DNA of 40,259 nt from the NCBI GenBank assembly GCA_001796525.1, contig MGMT01000034.1, forward strand, positions 1 through 40,259. The letters run 5' to 3'. The notes below the pieces were generated by a model, which saw only the letters and a list, made by a program, of their open reading frames with translations, searched no databases and was not told the DNA's origin. The DNA comes from Chloroflexi bacterium RBG_13_51_52. Lineage in GTDB: Bacteria > Chloroflexota > Dehalococcoidia > Dehalococcoidales > RBG-16-60-22. This document shows, piece by piece, positions 33,524 through 40,259 of this stretch; within the stretch, counting starts at the first letter, position 1, and the number at the start of each line of letters is the position of its first letter. Both the position numbers and the translations under genes were made by a program.

Positions 33524-35473
33524 CTAAGCTTCCTGCATCTTGTGCGAGAATCTAAGGATAATGAACTCTGCCGGGCGGACCGCCGCAATGCCGACCTCGA
33601 TAATCATGCGGCCTTCCAGAATATCCTGCTCGGTCATCGTGACACCGAGACCGACCCGTACAAAGAATGCCTGTTCCGCCTTCGAACCCACCAGCGCTCC
33701 CTGTCGCCATAGCCCCTCCAGGTAGCTCTCAATCATTGCCTTGACTTTCAGCCAGGCCATCGCGTCGTTTGGCCCGAAGACTGCCCACGCCGTGGATTTC
33801 TTCACGGATTGCTCAATCATGATAAAAAGCCGGCGGACGGGGATATATCGCCATTCATTATCGTTGCCGGCCAGCGTCCGTGAACCCCAGACTAAAACGC
33901 CCTGTCCCGCGAACGCGCGGATGGCGTTGATAGACTTTCCAGCTGTCGTATCGATATTGAGATTTTCCTGGTCGGCGCTGGTGATTTTTACCATGGGTTT
34001 GATAACGGCCGATACACCTTCATTAGCCGGAGCGTTCCATACACCCCTGGTACGGTCGACGCGGGCATATATGCCGGCAATACCCGGACTCGGCGGAAGG
34101 ATGACCCGCTGCTTGGCTAATCCGGCTTTAATCTTGTTGTACAATGCCGTTGACTCTAACCTGATGGCGGTGTGGCCAAGATAAAAAGTATCATCCTGTG
34201 CCTGGTAGTATACGAGCGGGGTAGAATCCATAGCCGCCGATATTACCGGATGTGAATCGAATTGCTGGACATTGAACTTGCCTTTATCACCACTCCAGTT
34301 ATTCCAGGCTTCTACAATGTCTTCCACGATTCTTCCATCCTCGGGGATAGTAATCGTTAAGGTATTGGTGGCACTATCGACGGTGAAAGCGATGACTTTG
34401 CCGCTCATCTTGACCTCCACTTGAGCAGCAGGGGTAGCTTTACCGCGATAGGTTATCCTCATATCGGAAATTTCGAGAGGGGCAGGTTTAACACCGCCGC
34501 TGCCGGCTGAAATAAATGTGGTCCTATGCAGATGGAAGTTGCCTGGTATTCCTTTCGCCGTCCATGCCGCAACAATATCATCAACGGTATCGCCACCGCT
34601 CTTGAGTGTAATCGTGAGTGTATTGGTAACCTGGTCTAGGGCAAAGGTAGGCTCGGTGACATCACCGATGACTATTTGCGCGTTGGGCGGGATGGCAGCC
34701 TGGCCGGTATAACCGATACGCAGACTCCCAGTGATCAGTTCGCCGTTTCTGTCTACAAAGCCCAGAATAGCGACACTCTCGTCGGTATAGGACAGATTGA
34801 TAGATGTCTGGAGGTAGGGATAATAGGCTGCGGCATATTTAAGGTCGCCCAGGATGTTATCACGGAAAGCCGCCCCGATTTTCCCCCGGCCGTCATTATC
34901 ATCCGCCAGCACATCGAAAATGGCGAAGCGGTCATGTAAATCGCTGCATTGCTGTAGTGAAGACTGACACAACTCGTAGTAATCGGCAGCGGCCAGATTG
35001 ACTGCATCCGTTAGCAAGATTAAAGTGGGCTCATCTTCTTTTCTTAGCACATCAAGACCACCGGTCCCATCATCATTCTTGAAACGGTCTTTTTTTAAGG
35101 GCTCGGTGTAGTTTCCCACGGAGACGATGTAACAGGGCCCGCCGCCGTTCTTGAAATAGAGGCTTAGGCTGTAATAAAGTAAAAACGGTGGGTTGATTAC
35201 ATCGGATATCTTGATAGAATCTATCTCGCGGTTACCATGGTCATCCGTAGTCAGCTGCACTTTAAAATTGCTGACCGGGGGGCCTCCGAACATGGAATGA
35301 TAATCAAGGAGACTGCTAATGCGGGTGGGTTTGTTCAATAGACTTTCATCACCGAACTTGGCGTATTCCGTGTAACCAATGAAAGCCGGAATTGCGGTAG
35401 CCACTTCAGCTACCGATGGCGGAAGAAGCGATATTTCTTCCGTATATACTCCTGGTGTCTTGTAAGTTGCCAT
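33524..35473 (-). CDS. eCIS tail sheath protein with duplicated insert (Afp2/3-like)
   Basis: This 649-residue protein begins MATYKTPGVYTEEI, the standard contractile sheath start. It ends in a conserved domain (about 470-649) with GRMIIEVGIAAVRPAEFIILRF, split here by key residues G-R-M-I-I-E-V and P-A-E-F-I. It polymerises around the tube and contracts on firing. It is the only sheath gene in the cluster. Residues about 251-317 and 338-405 are two similar copies of a beta-rich module, sharing T-N-T-L-T-I-T and D-I-V-x-A-W, that lengthens the protein beyond the usual size. The ribosome site is TAGGAGG. Confidence 0.93.
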   Translation of the reverse strand: MATYKTPGVYTEEISLLPPSVAEVATAIPAFIGYTEYAKFGDESLLNKPTRISSLLDYHSMFGGPPVSNFKVQLTTDDHGNREIDSIKISDVINPPFLLYYSLSLYFKNGGGPCYIVSVGNYTEPLKKDRFKNDDGTGGLDVLRKEDEPTLILLTDAVNLAAADYYELCQSSLQQCSDLHDRFAIFDVLADDNDGRGKIGAAFRDNILGDLKYAAAYYPYLQTSINLSYTDESVAILGFVDRNGELITGSLRIGYTGQAAIPPNAQIVIGDVTEPTFALDQVTNTLTITLKSGGDTVDDIVAAWTAKGIPGNFHLHRTTFISAGSGGVKPAPLEISDMRITYRGKATPAAQVEVKMSGKVIAFTVDSATNTLTITIPEDGRIVEDIVEAWNNWSGDKGKFNVQQFDSHPVISAAMDSTPLVYYQAQDDTFYLGHTAIRLESTALYNKIKAGLAKQRVILPPSPGIAGIYARVDRTRGVWNAPANEGVSAVIKPMVKITSADQENLNIDTTAGKSINAIRAFAGQGVLVWGSRTLAGNDNEWRYIPVRRLFIMIEQSVKKSTAWAVFGPNDAMAWLKVKAMIESYLEGLWRQGALVGSKAEQAFFVRVGLGVTMTEQDILEGRMIIEVGIAAVRPAEFIILRFSHKMQEA

Positions 35474-35539
35474 AGAGTCTTTTTCCTCCTATATATCGTT
35501 ACTACTCGAGGTGCGTCTTACCTTTGAGAGATATCAGCT

Positions 35540-36184
35540 CTACCCGTCCGGTTGAACGGAAGAATCGAATCTGATTCTCTCTCCGATATTCTCGGACCCA
35601 CGGGAATTGACTAATTTTAATTCTCTTTCTCTCACCTCCTTAGTCTTTTCAGGCGTATGAATATCGACACTTAACGTTATCTGGTAATTGACAGCGACTC
35701 TGGGTTTTACACCCATAGCCTGCCAGAAAGGTCCCATACTGAAATGTTCCGGCTGCAGTGCTACCGCCCTGATTATTGTGGCAGTCCCGTCTTTCAGACT
35801 TCCGTAGAGACTATCCCGGGGGAAGGTACGCCCTTTAAGCAGGGATTTCATAGCCTGACCAAGCAGACGGTGCTCCTCCAGCATATGATTTGGCGAGCTA
35901 TCGCTGGTCCAGGCTGTTATGATATAGGAGCATTCAATCTGGACCTGAGGCTTTTTTACACTACCGGTATCAGCTTTTCCTTTTTCCCACATCCATTCCG
36001 TATTGCGGAGTTCCAGATTTTCTAACGCAGTATAAAGAAAAAGATTGATAGCTGGAAGCTTTATCCATGCCGGGGGAAATTTGCTGTCCGGCGGGTCAAA
36101 ACTGATAGCCACCGATTTTACCAAATCCGGTGCCAGGTTCTGCTTTAGTAAATTTTCCAGACTTTTATCCAGATCGCCAAACAT
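35540..36184 (-). CDS. eCIS cap/terminator protein (DUF4255, Pvc16-like)
   Basis: This 214-residue protein of the DUF4255/Pvc16 N-terminal family has a conserved P-A-I-N-L-F-L-Y segment near residue 50, then Q-I-E-C-S-Y-I-I-T-A-W and LEEHRLLGQAM. In Afp and PVC it closes the tail at the end away from the baseplate. It is the first structural gene of the operon. AAGGA lies eight bases before the ATG. Confidence 0.85.
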   Translation of the reverse strand: MFGDLDKSLENLLKQNLAPDLVKSVAISFDPPDSKFPPAWIKLPAINLFLYTALENLELRNTEWMWEKGKADTGSVKKPQVQIECSYIITAWTSDSSPNHMLEEHRLLGQAMKSLLKGRTFPRDSLYGSLKDGTATIIRAVALQPEHFSMGPFWQAMGVKPRVAVNYQITLSVDIHTPEKTKEVRERELKLVNSRGSENIGERIRFDSSVQPDG

Positions 36185-36223
36185 TTCGACATTCCTTCAG
36201 CGCGACTTTATCTCGGCAGTTAT

Positions 36224-36448
36224 TTATCCTTTTTCATCGTCAGCTTGAGAAGCACGAAAATAGTCCTTTCGACCTTTATCAGAGTAGCCGGGATGCGGGC
36301 CGAGATGACTCTTTATGAATTCCACCATCTTTTCCATAGTGATGAAATATGTTGCGTCCTGTGACCCCACATGCTGGATATGTCCTCTAAATTTTGCCGT
36401 CGCTTCGTTTGTCCAGATTTTTACCACGAAAGAATTGTATTGTCCCAT
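36224..36448 (-). CDS. small protein, function unknown
   Basis: This 74-residue protein starts MGQYNSFVVKIW, then shows a GHIQHVGSQDATYF segment and a helix KMVEFIKSHLG. No domain is assigned, but the mix of a two-strand beta unit and a helix looks like a real, compact fold. A longer reading from further upstream is possible, but the part before this ATG is Cys/Leu-rich and overlaps repeat DNA, so the shorter form is preferred. It is co-directional with the eCIS operon and could be its first gene. Confidence 0.5.
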   Translation of the reverse strand: MGQYNSFVVKIWTNEATAKFRGHIQHVGSQDATYFITMEKMVEFIKSHLGPHPGYSDKGRKDYFRASQADDEKG

Positions 36449-36469
36449 GTTTTTACACAAGGTCTTTCC

Positions 36470-36568
36470 GGTTAAAAATATACGCGCAGTATTTATATCA
36501 AAGGCTAGACAAAGATAACACACGGCGGTTAAAAAAAAATCAATCGATGGTTAAAAATGAGTTGAAAA
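36470..36568 (+). promoter_or_regulatory. candidate SARP operator: GGTTAAAAA direct repeats
   Basis: GGTTAAAAA occurs at 36470, 36527 and 36549. A weaker match (AGTTGAAAA) lies at 36560. The distances 36527-36549 and 36549-36560 are 22 and 11 bases, as expected for sites on one face of the helix. SARP/BTAD regulators bind such direct repeats. A TATAAA lies nearby on the minus strand, in the direction of the eCIS genes, without a good -35. Binding is inferred. Confidence 0.45.
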
Positions 36569-36664
36569 GTGGAATGGAGGGATGCAAAAAAAATATCCGT
36601 AATACTTTCCGGACTGAATCAGATATGATAAATAATCTTTAGAAACTAATATTCAGGAAAAAAC

Positions 36665-37666
36665 TCAAATAGTTTCATCATTTATTAAGCGTTGGTGAAG
36701 AGAGATAGTGAGGGGCTCAGGTTTAATTCCCAATTCGGTTGTGACCGTTTTGTCACAGACTTTATACCATTGTATGGCTCGGTTACGTTGGCCGAGGCGA
36801 CTGTAACACCGCATCAAGTGACGGTAGCCTTCCTCGCAGCATGGGTCTTTGGCTAAAATTTTACGGCAGAATCCAATACAGTTCTCATAATCGGCTGCCT
36901 GCGCAGAATACGTGGCAAGCTTTATTAAAATGTTCAGGTAAGTGTCTTTTAAAGCCTCCCGTCTCATCAATGTCCAGTCTTCGTAGAGGTCTTCTTCGAG
37001 GTAATCGCCCTTGTAATAGCTCTCCGCAGCCAGATAAGCGGCTATCGCCCCGGGGAAATTACCTTCACTTTCATGACGCTGCCCGTTGAGCCATTGCTTT
37101 TCAAATTCCTCGTCGTCAACCAGCAAAGTCATGTTCGGATTGATTAAATAGTGACCTTCAATAAAATGAATGTACATGAAACCGCTCCTCTCCGGAGAAA
37201 CGGAGCCGAGAGTCTTCCTCAGGGAGTGAATCGCAGTTTTTAAATTACTGTTCGCCAGGTCAGGTGGGCAGTCCTGCCACAGGGCTTCCATCAACATATC
37301 CTTGGAAATCAGATGCTGACGCTGGACGATAATGTATTTAAATACAGCCTTGGCTTTAAGGCTATACCACTGTTCGATCCGGTGACAACCGACAAAAACC
37401 TCAAAATTACCGAGGCAGTTGACCTGCAGGCAGGAGATATCCTTGGATGAATCGCGTTTGTTGACTGTAGAAAGAGTGATTTCTAAAACATCCTGCAATT
37501 GCCGTTCAACGGCGTTTTCCCTGCCACTGAATAATAAGCAGACTTCCTCCATCTGCTTTTTAGCCTGCTGGTAATCATGATGCACGGTATGTAATAAATC
37601 AATAACCGCTTGCCATTGCTTCTGAACAGTATCTTCGCTTTGTCCTGCAGGGTCTCTAGTTTTCAT
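36665..37666 (-). CDS. SARP/BTAD family transcriptional regulator
   Basis: This 333-residue protein has a short helical N-terminus (1-75), a winged-helix DNA-binding domain (about 80-175, LKAKAVFKYIIVQRQHLISK) and a bacterial transcriptional activator domain made of TPR-like helices (about 180-330). Proteins of this type activate secondary-metabolism and special-purpose gene clusters. It lies just upstream of the eCIS operon on the same strand. It is separated from it by the small gene and the GGTTAAAAA repeats, so it is probably the cluster activator. GGGGAG precedes the ATG. Confidence 0.85.
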   Translation of the reverse strand: MKTRDPAGQSEDTVQKQWQAVIDLLHTVHHDYQQAKKQMEEVCLLFSGRENAVERQLQDVLEITLSTVNKRDSSKDISCLQVNCLGNFEVFVGCHRIEQWYSLKAKAVFKYIIVQRQHLISKDMLMEALWQDCPPDLANSNLKTAIHSLRKTLGSVSPERSGFMYIHFIEGHYLINPNMTLLVDDEEFEKQWLNGQRHESEGNFPGAIAAYLAAESYYKGDYLEEDLYEDWTLMRREALKDTYLNILIKLATYSAQAADYENCIGFCRKILAKDPCCEEGYRHLMRCYSRLGQRNRAIQWYKVCDKTVTTELGIKPEPLTISLHQRLINDETI

Positions 37667-37801
37667 ACTTGGTTCTCCCCTTTTAGAATAGGCACAGGAA
37701 CACTACGGAGAAAAGCAGCATGTCAAATTTTAGTCCCGTATAACAAGGGCTACGGAAAACAAGCGATATCTTAACTTTTACCTTGCTAAGGATCCCTGCT
37801 A

Positions 37802-37838
37802 CCATTTGCCGGGTTACTCGTGACAAATGGCGTTTTTT
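37802..37838 (+). terminator. hairpin followed by T-run, function uncertain
   Basis: CCATTTG (37802-37808) pairs with CAAATGG (37824-37830), followed by CGTTTTTT. On the plus strand this looks like a terminator with a long loop, but no gene on that strand ends here. On the minus strand it falls in the 5' leader of the SARP gene. Confidence 0.35.
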
Positions 37839-37848
37839 ATACATAACG

Positions 37849-37877
37849 ACATTACTCTAAACCTGTGATTTTGTCAA
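37849..37877 (-). promoter_or_regulatory. predicted promoter of the SARP gene
   Basis: On the minus strand TTGACA (37877-37872) is followed after 17 bases by TAATGT (37854-37849). The -35 is perfect and the -10 is weak. It would give a leader of about 170 bases. Confidence 0.45.
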
Positions 37878-38084
37878 TAAAAGATAATATGTTAAGTAGC
37901 TGAATTGATTTGTCGGGGGGTATATAGAGTAGCCAGTTCCTCGCATTACACATTTGTCCATTTATTATATGAATAGTCCCGGTAGAAACCAGCCCCCGGC
38001 TTACCTGCAATATGTTTGAAGTGGTACAATTATAAATAAATAAAAAAGTCCTATATATCTATATATTAGGAGGTATTACGCGTC

Positions 38085-39095
38085 ATGCCGGATAAGATGA
38101 CCCATCGGGAACGTGTCCAGGCTACATTACAAGGAAGGGAACCCGACCGCGTCGCCGTCAGCATGTGGCGTCATTTTTATGGGAGTGAGACTTCTTCCCG
38201 GTCACTGGCTGAAGCTATGCTCGCTTTTCAAAAACGGTTCGACTGGGATTTCATGAAAGTCAACCCCCGTGCATCCTATCACGCGGAAGGCTGGGGACTG
38301 GGCGTAAAATATGACGGCGACTATGAACCTGTGGTAACTCAAACACCAATCAGAGAACCAGATGACTGGTTAAAGTTGAAAACGCTACCCCTCGACCGGG
38401 GCGTGTTACGAGAACATCTCGAGGCACTGGAATTAATTGCTCAAGGTCTCAAGGGAGAAGTGCCTTTCCTGATGACGGTGTTTACGCCGCTTTCTATCGC
38501 TGCCGACTTGGCTCCCTCCGAGGAAATTTTCCTGCGGCACTTACGGGAACACCCTGACAAGGTCCGACATGCCCTGGAGGTGGTCACGGAGACGTTCATT
38601 CGGTTTTCCCGAGCGTGCTTCGACCGTGGGGCTAACGGGTTATTCTATGCAACTACTACCTGGGCAACCTCGGACCGGATGACCGCAGAGGAATACCGCA
38701 CTTTTGCCCGTCCGTACGACCTGAAGCTGCTACAAGCGTTGCCCCCAGCCGAGTTTAACATCCTCCATGTTTGCAAACAACATAATTTCCTTAGTCTGCT
38801 GCATGATTACACGGTGCATGCTTTCAACTGGGACGCGAGAGAGGCAGGCAATCTTTCTCTCGTCGAAGGCAGTCGAATGGTCGAGGGAAAGATAGTCATC
38901 GGAGGTCTGGAGCGCGGAAAAGACCTGGTTGAAGCTACACCGCAGCAGTTGACAGGAGAAGTACTTGGTCTCAGGGCGAGTATGGGCAAGAAGGGCTGGA
39001 TGCTGGGTGCCGGCTGCACCTTCACGCCGGAAACACCCGAAGCTAACTTGCTCGCCATCCGCGAAGCTGTGGGAAAAGACCTTTCTTCCGGATAA
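38085..39095 (+). CDS. URO-D superfamily protein, methyltransferase-like
   Basis: This 336-residue protein has the uroporphyrinogen decarboxylase fold, with the start MTHRERVQATLQGREPDRV. Candidate zinc ligands are H228-x-C230 and C311 (in GAGCTFTPETPEANL). That is the pattern of MtaA/MtbA-type methylcobamide methyltransferases, where the Zn activates a thiol. True HemE lacks these cysteines, so porphyrin decarboxylation is unlikely. TAGGAGG precedes the ATG by seven bases. The cupin-like gene follows about 155 bases later, but with its own promoter. The substrate is unknown. Confidence 0.85.
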   Translation: MPDKMTHRERVQATLQGREPDRVAVSMWRHFYGSETSSRSLAEAMLAFQKRFDWDFMKVNPRASYHAEGWGLGVKYDGDYEPVVTQTPIREPDDWLKLKTLPLDRGVLREHLEALELIAQGLKGEVPFLMTVFTPLSIAADLAPSEEIFLRHLREHPDKVRHALEVVTETFIRFSRACFDRGANGLFYATTTWATSDRMTAEEYRTFARPYDLKLLQALPPAEFNILHVCKQHNFLSLLHDYTVHAFNWDAREAGNLSLVEGSRMVEGKIVIGGLERGKDLVEATPQQLTGEVLGLRASMGKKGWMLGAGCTFTPETPEANLLAIREAVGKDLSSG

Positions 39096-39168
39096 ATCGT
39101 GGCATAATAATTACTGTAGATACATGGTTTTGATAAATTATATTATTATCTTCCGCCCCAATTCTCAA

Positions 39169-39198
39169 TTTACAAAAGCTAAAGCTATATTGTATAGT
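39169..39198 (+). promoter_or_regulatory. predicted sigma-70 type promoter
   Basis: TTTACA (39169-39174) and TATAGT (39193-39198) are 18 bases apart, about 50 bases before the ATG of the two-domain cupin-like gene. Confidence 0.5.
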
Positions 39199-39250
39199 AA
39201 AATACAGCGTTTAAAAAGATAACCATCGAAATTGGAGAACAGGAGAAAAA

Positions 39251-40259
39251 ATGGGGCAATACGATAAATATATCTGCACGACACTTCAAAAAAGGCATAT
39301 GCTGCCGGGCCCTACCCCGGAAGAAAGAGACAAGCTCGCGGCAACAGGTAAGCGTATCAGCATGGAGCATATCCTCTGGGTTGACAATGAGGTAATTCCC
39401 GGCGCTTATTACGGAGAGACCACCTTTATCTGGCCTTCGTCCTACCCGGGGCAGATAACCCGGGAGGAGCAGATGAAGCTGCCCACCAACGACAAGCCGA
39501 TGTTCCCCCATGCCCATGACTTTCCCGAGTTGCTTTCATGGTGGGGCACCGACCCGGATCACCCTGAAGATACTGGCTCTATGGGAATGATTATGGGGGA
39601 CGAGACTATCCCCCTGGATAAAAGCTGGGTGGCTTATATCCCGGCCGGCATGTTACACATGCCCACGATGGGCGGCGGCGGTAAAAGAACCAGCCGACCT
39701 GTTTGTCACTGGACATCCGGACCCGGCGTGTATACCAGAGAAAAAGACCATGAGGAAAAAGAGGTAAAACCACAAAAACCTTTCTCTGCCCCAAAGGCGC
39801 CTGCGCAGGGCGAGCTTAAAAACGCCAAGTACTTCGTCTATGGAACAAATCCGAACCAGAGCCGGAAATACTATATGTTGCCCTACGACACCAAGTACGT
39901 GAAACCTATGGCTTTAGTCGACGATACTGTTGTACCGGGGTGTGAGTTCGGTTGTGAGACTCTGTGGCTTCTTCCAGGCGATAAATCCAAGACCGGTTAT
40001 GAGATGATGAAACAGCATACAGTTTCTCACGGTACATCCATCGTCCTTAACGCTATGAACTACGATGATATTACCGACCTCCGCGCCGAGGCTGAACTAT
40101 GGATTGGCGGTGAAAAGCACATCATCACCAAGAGTTTCGGAGCTTATATCCCTCCGGATGTTAAATGCGGTCCGCTAATTGTTCGCAACATCCAGAAACA
40201 GATATTTTTCATGATTTCCTACCCGGTCGGTTTGGGGATTACCAAATACCGCGGCGGAA
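39251..40259 (+). CDS. two-domain cupin-like protein, 3' end outside the window
   Basis: The frame stays open for 336 codons to the window edge. It starts at an ATG with AGGAG six bases upstream. The first half has FPHAHDFPELLSWWGTDP, the same motif as in the genes at the left edge. The second half (from about residue 190) repeats the family layout, with K-Y-F-V/Y, a D-D-T-V-V-P-G turn and an AYIPPDVKCGP segment matching the first half's AYIPAGMLHMP. Its histidines are less conserved in the second half, so only the first may bind metal. Confidence 0.82.
   Translation, partial: MGQYDKYICTTLQKRHMLPGPTPEERDKLAATGKRISMEHILWVDNEVIPGAYYGETTFIWPSSYPGQITREEQMKLPTNDKPMFPHAHDFPELLSWWGTDPDHPEDTGSMGMIMGDETIPLDKSWVAYIPAGMLHMPTMGGGGKRTSRPVCHWTSGPGVYTREKDHEEKEVKPQKPFSAPKAPAQGELKNAKYFVYGTNPNQSRKYYMLPYDTKYVKPMALVDDTVVPGCEFGCETLWLLPGDKSKTGYEMMKQHTVSHGTSIVLNAMNYDDITDLRAEAELWIGGEKHIITKSFGAYIPPDVKCGPLIVRNIQKQIFFMISYPVGLGITKYRGG

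Larger units (their letters stand above)
12658..36184 (-). other. extracellular contractile injection system (eCIS) gene cluster
   Basis: Nineteen minus-strand genes, from the cap protein at 36184 to the tape-measure protein ending at 12658, form one tight unit. Several neighbours overlap by four bases or are separated by fewer than 30. The structural set matches antifeeding-prophage/PVC-type particles: sheath, tube, spike, gp25, two baseplate J proteins, tape measure, ATPase, cap and DUF4157. There are no phage head, integrase or lysis genes, which separates it from a prophage. Cargo genes lie between the baseplate and tape-measure genes. Confidence 0.93.
37667..38084. other. intergenic region between divergent genes
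   Basis: This 418-base AT-rich region between the SARP gene and the URO-D gene contains a predicted minus-strand promoter (37849-37877) and an inverted repeat (37802-37838). The right end, 38030-38070, is very AT-rich and precedes the ribosome site TAGGAGG of the URO-D gene. No coding frame or RNA gene is seen. Confidence 0.6.

Noticed and set aside
12658..36184. Prophage
   Set aside because: No capsid, portal, terminase, integrase or lysis genes; the presence of DUF4157, DUF5908, CIS_TMP and AAA+ genes points to eCIS.
36500..38084. Attachment-site copy of the tRNA-Val 3' end
   Set aside because: No matching stretch was found by eye in either orientation.

Overview
The window looks like chromosomal DNA of an anaerobic bacterium, most plausibly a member of the Chloroflexota (Dehalococcoidia-like). 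This is an inference from three things: a 4Fe-4S protein sitting among an unusual cupin-like family, a URO-D/corrinoid-type methyltransferase, and a SARP/BTAD regulator next to an extracellular contractile injection system (eCIS). No rRNA or other decisive marker is present. By eye, base composition is moderate in the housekeeping part and more AT-rich inside parts of the eCIS locus.

Left part (1-12566): two cupin-like genes with a small ferredoxin between them; a membrane-anchored coiled-coil protein followed by a clear terminator; then housekeeping genes. These are a zinc-ribbon protein, comF, long-form hpf, an alkyltransferase-like DNA repair gene (ogt type), radC, a small helical protein, an M50 site-2 protease with CBS domains and dnaE. 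A DUF1461 membrane protein, a lipoprotein overlapping a multi-pass membrane protein, and tRNA-Val(GAC) with its own good promoter complete this part.

Central part (12658-36184, all minus strand): a 19-gene eCIS operon read from right to left. The order is cap protein (DUF4255/Pvc16-like), sheath, tube, second tube-like protein, DUF5908 (55 aa), LysM/CIS-tube protein, VgrG-like spike, gp25 wedge, large baseplate J protein, fibre-like protein and second baseplate J protein. A cargo section follows: NlpC/P60-like hydrolase, PAAR-like tip protein, and two nuclease-like paralogues. The AAA+ ATPase comes next and is broken here, missing Walker B and frameshifted. The operon ends with a DUF4157 metalloprotease-like protein, an unknown cargo and the CIS tape-measure protein. 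Four cargo proteins share an N-terminal F-x-DNR leader, and each has a hydrophobic-x-QR motif where the leader meets the effector domain.

Right part (36224-40259): a small conserved-looking protein and a SARP/BTAD regulator lie just upstream of the eCIS operon on the same strand. GGTTAAAAA direct repeats, two of them 22 bp apart, lie between them and look like a SARP operator. After a 418-bp divergent intergenic region come a URO-D-superfamily protein with a methyltransferase-type zinc site and a two-domain cupin-like gene that runs off the window. That gene belongs to the same family as the genes at the left edge.

Working model: the regulator switches on a syringe-like particle that carries at least two nucleases, a cysteine hydrolase and an unknown protein. 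The points most worth a second look are the shared cargo leader with its QR boundary motif, the identically spaced nuclease pair, the damaged ATPase, the duplicated insert in the sheath, the hairpin between the tube genes and the candidate operator.
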